Shown: positions 33,668-41,741 of the stretch, in pieces
How the letters are laid out: each line of letters starts with the position of its first letter
How positions within the stretch are numbered: the stretch's first letter is position 1
Assembly (NCBI RefSeq): GCF_018138085.1
Contig: NZ_CP073105.1
Coordinates: forward strand, 3,844,001-3,908,000
Direction of reading: 5' to 3'
Source of the DNA: Stutzerimonas stutzeri
GTDB lineage: Bacteria; Pseudomonadota; Gammaproteobacteria; Pseudomonadales; Pseudomonadaceae
Length of the DNA stretch: 64,000 nucleotides
Position numbers and translations under genes: made by a program
Notes under the pieces: generated by a model
The model's database searches: none
What the model saw: only the letters and a program-made list of their open reading frames with translations
Told to the model about the DNA's origin: nothing

Positions 33668-34885
33668 TTACGTCGGTACCTGGCGTTTCTGACTGTCGAG
33701 TATGACCTGGCGGATCTGCTCCATCAGCGCTGCCGCCGGTGGCGAATGCAGACCGCCGGCCCGGTAGATAAGGCCGATGGGACGGGTAGTGTGTCGCAGC
33801 GGCAGCGGCAACGGCTGCAGTTCGCCCGAATCGATTTCATGTTCGAGCTGGTGTGCCGATACCGCCGCAAGCATGTCCGACTGCAGCAGCAGCCCGCGAA
33901 TCAGCGCCAAGTCACCCGTCTCTACCACCGGCTTGGGGGGGGCGATGCCCAGTTCGGCAAAACTGGCGTCCAGTTTGGCGCGCGCGGGAGTCGAAGCCCG
34001 CGGCAACACCCAGCGCGCCTGCGCTAGATCCTGCGCGGACAGTGGGTGCGCCGCCAGCGCGTGGTCTCGCCGCGCCAGCACCACCATGTCCTCGACGAGC
34101 AGCTGCTCACCATGCAGATCACTGGCGTAATTGGACGGACGCAAGGCGCCGAGCACGAAATCCAAATCGCCGGAGCGCAGCTCGGTGGCCAATAAATCGA
34201 ACGGGCTTTCGTTGGTCACCACCTGCACGCCAGGGTGCGAAGCGGTAAGCCGGACAATAGCTTCGGGCAGGATGCGCGTGCGCCCCAGAGGCAGCGCGCC
34301 GACATGAATGGCGCCGTGCAACGCGCCGTGCAGGGCGGCGAGGTCGGCATCGATCCGTCGCAGTTCGTTCAGCGCCCGGCGCACCGGAAAAAGAATTTCG
34401 AGGCTGGCACGGGTTGGCTGCAGACCGCGTGGCGTGCGTTCGAAGAGCCGCCTGCCGCAGCCATCTTCGAGCACCTTGAGCGCAGCGCTTACCGCTGGCT
34501 GGCTGAGCCCGAACAGGTTGGCGACCGTTTGCATGTGGTGGGTTTCGCAGAGCTTGATAAAAAACTGCAGACGCCGCGTCTGGTAGAGATAAAGCGGCTC
34601 ACTGGTCTGACTGGCGTCACGCCCGAGTAACAGCGGCACGCTTTCCAGCTCCGCCAGCACGCGCCGTGCGCGCGGTAATACACGAGCTCCGGGATCGGTC
34701 AAACGCATACCATTGGCATGCCTCTCGAACAGCGGCACGGCCAGTCGCTTCTCAAGGTCGGCGATGGCTCGGGTCACCACCGACTGCGCGCGATAGAGGA
34801 TGGCTGAAGCCCTGGACACACTGCCTTCGTCGGCTACCCGCACAAAGGCGCGCATCTGCATAAGGTTCGGAAGATCGTGATTCAT
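33668..34885 (-). CDS. galR: GalR, LysR-family regulator with two HTH domains
   Basis: 405 residues from ATG 34885 (MNHDLPNLMQMRAFV), about 100 longer than usual. Two winged-HTH regions can be read: residues ~8-75 (MRAFVRVADEGSVSRASAIL ... FERHANGMRLTDPG) and ~100-170 (LQFFIKLCETHHMQTVANLF-GLSQPAVSAALKVLE ... FERTPRGLQPT). A LysR effector domain completes it (TELRSGDLDFVLGALRP, MVVLARRDHALAAHP). Divergent from galBCD and next to galA, it is the expected activator of gallate genes. The doubled HTH is unusual and could allow binding at two half-sites. Confidence 0.88.
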   Translation of the reverse strand: MNHDLPNLMQMRAFVRVADEGSVSRASAILYRAQSVVTRAIADLEKRLAVPLFERHANGMRLTDPGARVLPRARRVLAELESVPLLLGRDASQTSEPLYLYQTRRLQFFIKLCETHHMQTVANLFGLSQPAVSAALKVLEDGCGRRLFERTPRGLQPTRASLEILFPVRRALNELRRIDADLAALHGALHGAIHVGALPLGRTRILPEAIVRLTASHPGVQVVTNESPFDLLATELRSGDLDFVLGALRPSNYASDLHGEQLLVEDMVVLARRDHALAAHPLSAQDLAQARWVLPRASTPARAKLDASFAELGIAPPKPVVETGDLALIRGLLLQSDMLAAVSAHQLEHEIDSGELQPLPLPLRHTTRPIGLIYRAGGLHSPPAAALMEQIRQVILDSQKRQVPT

Positions 34886-34947
34886 GGCACTCCAAGGTTC
34901 CAGGCCAACGGACTGCAGCACTATGGCCGTCATACCTGAACGGGGCA

Positions 34948-34962
34948 ATAAGTAAAACGTAT
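34948..34962 (+). promoter_or_regulatory. Predicted GalR site in galR-galB region
   Basis: ATAAGTAAAACGTAT, partial dyad (ATA-GT/AC-TAT arms), T-N11-A form, 63 nt from the galR start and 79 nt from the galB start. This is the normal place for an autoregulating LysR protein and therefore anchors the four-site motif to GalR. Confidence 0.58.
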
Positions 34963-35041
34963 GGCGTGCGGGCTGGATTGCATTTCAAAGGGCAGACCGG
35001 CAAGTGACATCCTTTGCGCATCAAAAGAGGAGCCATTCAGC

Positions 35042-35776
35042 ATGTCGCAACAACAAAAAACCGCCCTCGTCGTCAGCGCTCATTCGGCTGATTTCGTCTG
35101 GCGTGCCGGCGGCGCCATCGCCCAGCACGTCAAGCTGGGTTATGCGGTCCATATCGTCTGCCTGTCGTTCGGCGAGCGCGGCGAGTCGGCGAAGCTTTGG
35201 CGTAAGGGTGAGATGACCGAAGAGAAGGTCAAGACCGCTCGCCGCAGCGAAGCCGAGGCGGCCGCCGAAGTGCTGGGTGCCAGCGTGGAGTTCTTCGACA
35301 TCGGTGACTACCCAATGCGCGCCGACACCGACACGCTGTTCCGCCTGGCCGACGTGTTCCGCCGCGTACAGCCGGAGTTCGTGCTCAGCCACTCGATCAA
35401 GGACCCGTACAACTACGATCACCCGCTGGCCATGAACCTGACCCAGGAGGCGCGCATCGTCGCCCAGGCCGAGGGGCACAAGCCGGGCGAGAAGATCGTC
35501 GGCGCGCCGCCGGTGTATGCCTTCGAGCCGCACCAGCCGGAGCAGTGCGAATGGCGTCCGGACACCTTCCTCGACATCACCGACGTCTGGGACAAGAAGT
35601 ACGCCGCCATCCAGTGCATGGCCGGCCAGGAACACCTGTGGGAGTACTACACCCGTGTCGCCCTGCAGCGCGGTGTGCAGGCCAAGCGCAATATCGGCAT
35701 TACCGCAAACAAGAACATCATTTACGCGGAAGGCTTCCAGAGCGTCTTCCCGCGCGTGACGGAGAACCTGGGATGA
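35042..35776 (+). CDS. galB: 4-oxalomesaconate hydratase GalB (PIG-L fold)
   Basis: 244 residues from ATG 35042 with AGAGGAG upstream. PIG-L/LmbE deacetylase fold: zinc motif AHSADFVW near residue 14, [19 protein letters not shown], and [18 protein letters not shown] carrying the third ligand His. In the gallate pathway this fold serves as a hydratase, adding water to the enol form of 4-oxalomesaconate to give 4-carboxy-4-hydroxy-2-oxoadipate. Stop overlaps the galC start by 4 nt. Confidence 0.92.
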   Translation: MSQQQKTALVVSAHSADFVWRAGGAIAQHVKLGYAVHIVCLSFGERGESAKLWRKGEMTEEKVKTARRSEAEAAAEVLGASVEFFDIGDYPMRADTDTLFRLADVFRRVQPEFVLSHSIKDPYNYDHPLAMNLTQEARIVAQAEGHKPGEKIVGAPPVYAFEPHQPEQCEWRPDTFLDITDVWDKKYAAIQCMAGQEHLWEYYTRVALQRGVQAKRNIGITANKNIIYAEGFQSVFPRVTENLG

Positions 35777-36489
35777 GCAGTTTCGTGGGCAAAACGGGCA
35801 TCGTCGTGCGCAAGGTCGAGCGCGCCGAGCGCAACCTTATCGACGAGCTCGGCCGCTACGGTGTCGCCACCGTCCACGAGGCCCAGGGCCGAAAGGGCCT
35901 GCTCGCCTCGTACATTCGTCCGATCCAGCAGAGCGTTTCACTGGCCGGCTCGGCCATTACCGTACTGGTCGCACCCGGCGACAACTGGATGTTCCACGTC
36001 GCCGTCGAGCAGTGCCGCCCTGGCGACCTGCTGATCGTGGCGCCGAGTTCGCCGTGCACCGATGGCTACTTCGGTGATCTGCTGGCCACCTCGCTGAAAG
36101 CCCGCGCCGTCCGCGCCCTCGTCATCGACGCCGGCGTGCGCGACACCCATACCCTGCGCGAGATGGGCTTTCCCGTGTGGTCGGCGGCGGTTAACGCGCA
36201 GGGCACAGTCAAGGAAACCCTCGGCTCAGTGAACCTGCCGCTGATCTGCGGTGGCCAGTTGATCAACCCGGGGGACGTAGTGGTAGCCGACGATGACGGC
36301 GTGGTCGTGGTCCGCCGCGGCGAAGTCGCACAGGTGGTCGAGGCGACGCGCAAGCGCGCCGACGCCGAGGAAGCCAAGCGCATCCGCCTGTCCAAAGGCG
36401 AGCTCGGCCTGGACATTTACAACATGCGTCCGCGCCTGGCGGAAAAGGGCCTGCGCTATGTCGATTCCCTCGAAGAGCTGGACGACTGA
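35773..36489 (+). CDS. galC: 4-carboxy-4-hydroxy-2-oxoadipate aldolase GalC
   Basis: 238 residues, ATG overlapping the galB stop (ATGA). Class II pyruvate aldolase of the RraA-like HMG/CHA family: [36 protein letters not shown] (metal region with Asp), VIDAGVRDT (G-x-R-D), [21 protein letters not shown]. Cleaves CHA to pyruvate and oxaloacetate, the last gallate step, and can serve as an oxaloacetate decarboxylase. Confidence 0.93.
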   Translation: MSSFVGKTGIVVRKVERAERNLIDELGRYGVATVHEAQGRKGLLASYIRPIQQSVSLAGSAITVLVAPGDNWMFHVAVEQCRPGDLLIVAPSSPCTDGYFGDLLATSLKARAVRALVIDAGVRDTHTLREMGFPVWSAAVNAQGTVKETLGSVNLPLICGGQLINPGDVVVADDDGVVVVRRGEVAQVVEATRKRADAEEAKRIRLSKGELGLDIYNMRPRLAEKGLRYVDSLEELDD

Positions 36490-36490
36490 C

Positions 36491-37585
36491 ATGCGTCAGA
36501 CCCGCATCCCCTGTTTGCAGATGCGGGGAGGCACCTCCAAGGGTGCCTACTTCCTCGCATCCGACCTGCCAGAAGACGCGGCGCTGCGCGATGCCGTCCT
36601 GCTCGCGGTCATGGGTTCGCCCGACCCGCGGCAGATCGACGGCATCGGCGGCGCCGACTCGCTGACCAGCAAGGTCGCCATCATCCGCCCCTCCCGGCGC
36701 AACGACGCCGACGTCGACTACCTGTTCGCCCAGGTGGTGGTCGCCGAGCCGCGCGTGGACTACGGCCAGAACTGCGGCAACATTCTCGCCGGCGTCGGCC
36801 CCTTCGCCATAGAACGCGGCCTGGTTCCGGTGGGCGGCGACGAGACGCCGGTGCGCATCTTCATGGAAAACACCGGGCAGATCGCCGTGGCTTACGTGCC
36901 GACCCCGGACGGTACCGTGCGCTACGATGGCGATACCCGCATCGATGGCGTGCCTGGCTGCGCCGCGCCGCTGGTGATCGAGTTCGAGGATGTTGCCGGG
37001 GCCAGCTGCGGCGCCCTGCTCCCAACCGGCAACGCCACCGATACCTTCGACGGCGTCGAAGTGACCTGCATCGACAACGGCATGCCGGTGGTCCTGCTGC
37101 GTGCCGAAGACCTCGGCATCACCGGCTACGAGACGCCCGAGGCGCTGAACGCCAACGCCGAACTCAAGACCCGGCTGGAATCGATTCGCCTGCAGGCCGG
37201 CCCACGCATGAACCTGGGCGACGTGGCCGCGCGCACCGTACCGAAGATGTGCCTGATCGCGCCGCCACGCGAAGGCAGCGCGCTCAGCACCCGCACCTTT
37301 ATCCCGCACCGCTGCCATGCTTCCATCGGCGTGTTCGGTGCAGTCAGCGCGGCCAGCGCCTGCCTCGTTGAGGGCTCGGTCACGGCAGGCCTGGCGCAGG
37401 TCGGCACCGGCGATGTGCAACGGCTCTCGGTCGAGCACCCCACCGGCGAATTTACCGTCGAACTGCGCCTGCAGGCAGGCCAACTGGCCGGCTGCGGCCT
37501 GATCCGCACCGCCCGGTTGCTGTTCGACGGTTTCGTCTACGTTCCGGGCGTAGTCTGGTCCGGCCCCGAACGCGCCGGTCGGTAA
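36491..37585 (+). CDS. galD: 4-oxalomesaconate tautomerase GalD (PrpF family)
   Basis: 364 residues from ATG 36491, one nt after the galC stop. PrpF-like DAP-epimerase fold: CLQMRGGTSKGAYFLASDLP at the start, DPRQIDGIGGADSLTSKVAI, NCGNILAGVGPFAIE with the catalytic Cys, and PHRCHASIGVFGAVSAA. Converts the keto form of 4-oxalomesaconate to the enol form used by GalB. Placement in galBCD is diagnostic. Confidence 0.92.
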   Translation: MRQTRIPCLQMRGGTSKGAYFLASDLPEDAALRDAVLLAVMGSPDPRQIDGIGGADSLTSKVAIIRPSRRNDADVDYLFAQVVVAEPRVDYGQNCGNILAGVGPFAIERGLVPVGGDETPVRIFMENTGQIAVAYVPTPDGTVRYDGDTRIDGVPGCAAPLVIEFEDVAGASCGALLPTGNATDTFDGVEVTCIDNGMPVVLLRAEDLGITGYETPEALNANAELKTRLESIRLQAGPRMNLGDVAARTVPKMCLIAPPREGSALSTRTFIPHRCHASIGVFGAVSAASACLVEGSVTAGLAQVGTGDVQRLSVEHPTGEFTVELRLQAGQLAGCGLIRTARLLFDGFVYVPGVVWSGPERAGR

Positions 37586-37608
37586 CAAGTGAACTGAGGA
37601 GGCAGCGT

Positions 37609-38499
37609 ATGCAGCTCCATACCATCGGCCTGATCGGCTTCGGCGAAGCCGGCGGCATTCTCGCCCAGGACCTGGCCGTGCAAGGCGTCGCGGTGCAGGT
37701 CTACGACAGCCTACTGGACGATCCGCACGGTCGCGCCTCGCTGCAGGCCAAGATAGCGGTCATGCCGACCCGGCTGTGCGAGAGCACCGCCGAGGCCGTG
37801 CGGGGCGTGCCGCTGGTGATCTCCGCGGTCACCGCTGGCAACGCCCTGGCCGTCGCGAAGGCCGCAGCCACGGCGATGCAACCAGGCCAGCTGTTCATGG
37901 ACATCAACTCGGTCGCGCCGGGCACGAAGCAGGCCGCGTCCGAAGCCATCGTTGCCAGCGGTGCCAGCTACATTGATGCCGCGGTGATGGCACCGGTGCC
38001 GCCGCAGCGGCTTAAAACGCCGGTGTTGCTCGGCGGCAGCGCAGCCGTTGAGCTTTCGGCAGCACTCAACGCGCTCGGTTTCGCCACCCGCGTGGTGTCG
38101 GAACAGGTCGGCGTCGCTTCGGCGATCAAGATGTGCCGCAGCGTAATGATCAAGGGCCTCGAAGCGCTGACCACCGAAAGCCTGCGCACCGCGCGCCACT
38201 ATGGTGCCGAGGCCGAAGTGCTGGCCTCGCTACACAAGAGCTTCCCGTCGATGGGCTGGGACGGCGAGCTGCCGCACTACCTGATCAGCCGTGTTGCCGA
38301 ACATGGCGGCCGGCGCGCCGAGGAGATGGAAGAAGTGGCAGAAACCGTGCGTATGGCAGGCGTCGAGCCTGACATGAGCGCGGCAACCGTGCGCGTCCAG
38401 CGAGGCCTAGTCGACGCCATCGCCAAGCAGGGCCTGCGCTACGCCGATCTCGAGCCATTCAGCTGGCTGCAGCTGGCGGATCGTCTGCGCAACGACTAG
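37609..38499 (+). CDS. NAD(P)-binding 6PGDH-like/DUF1932 oxidoreductase
   Basis: 296 residues, GAGGAGGCAG ribosome site, 23 nt after galD, so very likely in the galBCD transcript. N-terminal Rossmann motif GLIGFGEAGG; 3-hydroxyisobutyrate-dehydrogenase-like middle (FMDINSVAPGTKQAA); then a DUF1932 helical domain (SVMIKGLEALTTESLRTARH). Not one of the four known gallate enzymes. It could reduce or oxidise a pathway side product, for example a 2-hydroxy acid or semialdehyde from another aromatic. Substrate unknown. Confidence 0.8.
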   Translation: MQLHTIGLIGFGEAGGILAQDLAVQGVAVQVYDSLLDDPHGRASLQAKIAVMPTRLCESTAEAVRGVPLVISAVTAGNALAVAKAAATAMQPGQLFMDINSVAPGTKQAASEAIVASGASYIDAAVMAPVPPQRLKTPVLLGGSAAVELSAALNALGFATRVVSEQVGVASAIKMCRSVMIKGLEALTTESLRTARHYGAEAEVLASLHKSFPSMGWDGELPHYLISRVAEHGGRRAEEMEEVAETVRMAGVEPDMSAATVRVQRGLVDAIAKQGLRYADLEPFSWLQLADRLRND

Positions 38500-38844
38500 C
38501 CAGCTTCTCCCCCGAGGCCATCCGATGACACCCGCGGTTCTCGCGGGTGTTCGCGCTTTCACCACCGACACAATCCCCGCCTGCCGAACCACGACGCTTG
38601 CGGATGCGCGAGCCGCTGCCGCTGCCGCTGCCGCCGCAACAAGCTGTCCATAAACAATACGCATGGCTCCGAAGCCCTAATGCATTGTTCGAGCGCAAAA
38701 CCAGCGTGCCACCATCTGTCTCGACAAGGAGTGCCATGCCGGCCACTCCCGCAATAGGGACTGATAGCCAGACTCCTGCATAACTTGTCTGAAATGCGCA
38801 CCTGCAGCTAGCACAGCTGACTACAACAACAAAAGGAAAACGCA
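38500..38844. other. Intergenic region before the TRAP operon
   Basis: No gene. It contains the hairpin ACACCCGCG/CGCGGGTGT (38527-38549, weak terminator without T-run), three CCGCTG units plus a partial one (38613-38636) and a predicted GalR site at 38650. The dctP ribosome site AAAGGAAAAC lies just before 38845. Confidence 0.6.
38650..38664 (+). promoter_or_regulatory. Predicted GalR site upstream of TRAP operon
   Basis: ATAAACAATACGCAT followed by GGC as at the galB site. T-N11-A form; outer CCAT/ATGG arms. It lies 181 nt before the first dctP gene and would bring the transporter under GalR. Confidence 0.48.
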
Positions 38845-39891
38845 ATGACTAAATGGTCAAAAAGACTGCTCGCCCTGATTGTCATCGCCAGCCTGGATCA
38901 GGCCGTACAGGCTGCCGATGCGGAAGTCGTGCTCAAGGTCCATCACCAGCTTCCTGCCCATTCGGTGACCCAGGCCGACCTGCTCGAGCCGTGGGCGAAA
39001 AAGATCACGCAGGAATCCGATGGTCGCATACAGTTCCAGTTCTACCCCTCGATGCAGCTCGGCGGCACCCCACCGCAGCTGGTCGACCAGGTACGTGATG
39101 GCGTAGCCGACATCATCTGGGCCCTGCCCGGCTACAACAGCGGTCGCTTCCCGCTGATCTCGGCTTTCGAACAGCCCTTCATGAGCACCTCCGCCGAAGC
39201 CACCAGCCAGGCCATGTGGGCGTTCATCCAGAAGCACGGCCAGAAGGAATTCGACGGCATGCACCTGCTGGCCACCCACGTGACCGATGGCGCGCTGGTC
39301 CATACCACCGACAAGCCGATCAAGAAAATGTCGGATTTTCGCGGCAAGAAGATCCGCGCCGCCAACCGCACCTCGACCAAGCTGATCAGCCTCCTGGGCG
39401 GCACTCCGGTGGCGATGCCCGTCCCTCAGATCCCCGAAGCCTTGTCCAAGGGTGTGGTCGACGGAGCCATCGTGCCCTGGGACGTGGTGCCGGCGCTCAA
39501 GCTGCACGAGCTGGTCAACTACCACACCGAGATGGCGCCTGGTGAGCCTGCGCTGATGTATACCGCGGTGATCATTGCCATGAACTCGGCGACCTACGAC
39601 AAGCTCCCGGCTGATCTGAAGAAGATCATCGATGACAACAGCGGCATGACGCTCTCGCGCCAGGCTGGGCACCTGTTCGATACCCAGGTCGTCGAAACCG
39701 GTCATGCGCTTGCGAAGAAGGAAGCCAACGAAATCTACGTGCTGCCGAAAGAAGAGCAGCAGAAGTGGATGAAGGTCGCCTCCCGACTGGACAAGGACTG
39801 GATCGAAGAAGTGGAAGACAAGGGCTACGACAACGGTGCCGCCCTGCTTGAGGACGCGCGCGAGCTGATCAAGAAATACAGCAAACCGTAA
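38845..39891 (+). CDS. dctP: TRAP transporter substrate-binding protein (DctP), copy 1
   Basis: 348 residues, signal peptide ending near AVQAADAE. DctP-type periplasmic protein: QFQFYPSMQLGGTPPQLVDQ, VRDGVADIIWALPGYNSGRFP, FRGKKIRAANRTSTKLISLL with the conserved Arg that binds a carboxylate, and PQIPEALSKGVVDGAIVPWD. It closely resembles the next gene over its full length. Ligand is likely an organic or aromatic acid; the gallate genes upstream suggest a tannin-related acid. Confidence 0.85.
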   Translation: MTKWSKRLLALIVIASLDQAVQAADAEVVLKVHHQLPAHSVTQADLLEPWAKKITQESDGRIQFQFYPSMQLGGTPPQLVDQVRDGVADIIWALPGYNSGRFPLISAFEQPFMSTSAEATSQAMWAFIQKHGQKEFDGMHLLATHVTDGALVHTTDKPIKKMSDFRGKKIRAANRTSTKLISLLGGTPVAMPVPQIPEALSKGVVDGAIVPWDVVPALKLHELVNYHTEMAPGEPALMYTAVIIAMNSATYDKLPADLKKIIDDNSGMTLSRQAGHLFDTQVVETGHALAKKEANEIYVLPKEEQQKWMKVASRLDKDWIEEVEDKGYDNGAALLEDARELIKKYSKP

Positions 39892-40102
39892 ATCCCGAGG
39901 CAGGACGCCCCGTAATCACGCTGTGGCTTAAGCGAAGCGGCATGGATGCCGTTCGATAATCGCACAGTAAGCGGTGCAGCCGATTGATTGGGCGGGCCTT
40001 AGCTTGCACGATCCATCGGCGAAACGAACATCGGTCTCAGGCGAGCTCGGCCGCCTAAGACACGCCGTTCGACAATAACAATGAATAAGAAAGGACTACC
40101 CC

Positions 40103-41164
40103 ATGCTCAAGCTCCCGAAGACCCTGCTGTCCGCCATTGCGCTCGGCTCCCTGTTGCTCAACGGTGCGGCACAGGCCGCCGAGCCGGTGGTCACCCTGAA
40201 ACTGGCGCACTTTCTGCCCGCGCATTCGGTAACCCAGGCGCAGTTTCTCGAGCCTTGGGCAAAGCGCATCACCGCACAGTCCGATGGCCGCATCCAGTTC
40301 CAGTTCTATCCCTCGATGCAGCTCGGCGGCACCCCGCCGCAGCTGGTCGATCAGGTACGCGACGGCGTGGCCGACATCGTCTGGACGCTGCCGGGTTACA
40401 GCAGCGGCCGTTTCCCGCTGACCGCCGCGTTCGAGCTGCCCTTCATGAGCAGCTCCTCAGAGGCCAGCAGCCAGGCCATGTGGGACTTCATCCAGAAGCA
40501 TGGACAGGAGGAATACGCCGACATGCATCTGCTGGCGGCGCATCTGACCGACGGCGCCCTGGTGCACACCACCGGCAAGCCGATCCACACGCTGAAGGAC
40601 TTCCGCGGGCAGAAGCTGCGCGCAGCCAATCGCACAGCGGCCAAGACCATCGGCCTGCTTGGCGCCACACCTGTCGCCATGCCGGTTCCGCAGGTTCCGG
40701 AAGCCTTGTCCAAGGGCGTCGTGGATGGCGCGGTACTGCCCTGGGATGTCGTGCCCGCGCTGAAGCTGCACGAGCTGGTCAAGTACCACACCGAGACTGC
40801 GCCGGGTACGCCAGCGCTGATGCACACCGCGCTGATCGTGGCGATGAACAAAGACACCTACAACAACCTGCCCGATGACCTGAAAAAGATCATCGATGAG
40901 AACAGCGGCCGCGAGCTGTCGCGTGAAGCGGGGCATATCTGGGACAACCAGGTCGTCGAGACGGGCCACAAGCTCGCCCAATCGCGCAACAACGAAGTCT
41001 ACGTACTGCCCGCCGAGGAACAGGCCAAATGGGTGAAAGCTACCAGCCGGGTCAGCGATGACTGGGTCAAGCAAGTCGAAGACAAGGGCTACGAGAACGG
41101 CGAAGCATTGCTCGAGGATGCCCGTCAGCTGATTGAGCACTACAACGCCCAGCTAAAGCGCTGA
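40103..41164 (+). CDS. dctP: TRAP transporter substrate-binding protein (DctP), copy 2
   Basis: 353 residues with signal peptide (LLSAIALGSLLLNGAAQAAE). Tandem paralogue of the preceding gene: same motifs QFQFYPSMQLGGTPPQLVDQ, FRGQKLRAANRTAAKTIGLL, PEALSKGVVDGAVLPWDVVP. A 211-nt gap without a gene separates them. It shares a single DctQM membrane pair, implying two related ligands or different affinities for one. Confidence 0.85.
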   Translation: MLKLPKTLLSAIALGSLLLNGAAQAAEPVVTLKLAHFLPAHSVTQAQFLEPWAKRITAQSDGRIQFQFYPSMQLGGTPPQLVDQVRDGVADIVWTLPGYSSGRFPLTAAFELPFMSSSSEASSQAMWDFIQKHGQEEYADMHLLAAHLTDGALVHTTGKPIHTLKDFRGQKLRAANRTAAKTIGLLGATPVAMPVPQVPEALSKGVVDGAVLPWDVVPALKLHELVKYHTETAPGTPALMHTALIVAMNKDTYNNLPDDLKKIIDENSGRELSREAGHIWDNQVVETGHKLAQSRNNEVYVLPAEEQAKWVKATSRVSDDWVKQVEDKGYENGEALLEDARQLIEHYNAQLKR

Positions 41165-41213
41165 ACGAAAAAACAGGCAGTACCGACCGCGGTGCTGCCC
41201 CGGAGATAAACCC

Positions 41214-41741
41214 ATGAGTGAACCCGTAGTCCAGGCTGCCCAGGCGCCTGCGGATCCCCTTGGCCGATGGCTTGACCGACTGTCGCGCCTGCTGGCCATG
41301 ATCGGTGGCCTGTTGCTGGTCGCAATGACCCTGATGGCCACCTACAGCATCGCTATGCGCGCCCTGTTCGACGAACCGCTGCTGGGCGACGTCGAGCTGG
41401 TGCAGATGGGCTGCGGTATCGCCATCGTGTTCTTCCTGCCGCTGTGCCAGCTGCGCCGAGGCAATGTCATTGTCGACGTCTTTACGCTGCATGCGCCCGA
41501 ACGTGTACGTAATGGGCTTGATGCCCTCGGCGGCGTGCTGATGGCACTCGCCTCGGCGCTGCTGGCCTGGCGCTCGGCCGTCGGGACGGGAGATGCGTTC
41601 GGTACGGGCGAGGAGTCGATCATCATGGGGCTACCGATCTGGTGGTCGATGCTCGCCTTCGCCCCTGGTTTTGCGTTGCTTGCGTTGGTGTCGGTGTACA
41701 CCGCCTGGCAGGATTTTCGTGGTGAGGGCAAGCCCGCATGA
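41214..41741 (+). CDS. dctQ: TRAP transporter small permease (DctQ)
   Basis: 175 residues with four hydrophobic segments (LLAMIGGLLLVAMTLMATYSI, LVQMGCGIAIVFFLPLC, ALGGVLMALASALLAW, MLAFAPGFALLALVSVYTAW). Inner-membrane partner of DctM. Its stop overlaps the dctM start (ATGA at 41738-41741). Confidence 0.85.
   Translation: MSEPVVQAAQAPADPLGRWLDRLSRLLAMIGGLLLVAMTLMATYSIAMRALFDEPLLGDVELVQMGCGIAIVFFLPLCQLRRGNVIVDVFTLHAPERVRNGLDALGGVLMALASALLAWRSAVGTGDAFGTGEESIIMGLPIWWSMLAFAPGFALLALVSVYTAWQDFRGEGKPA

Noticed and set aside
36263..37588. 441-codon minus-strand frame opposite galD
   Set aside because: High-GC shadow frame; His/Asp/Ala-rich composition and no motifs, while galD is unambiguous.
38613..38636. 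CCGCTG repeats as a CRISPR-like or phase-variation tract
   Set aside because: Only three hexamers plus a partial one, intergenic, with no spacers and no gene whose frame it could switch.
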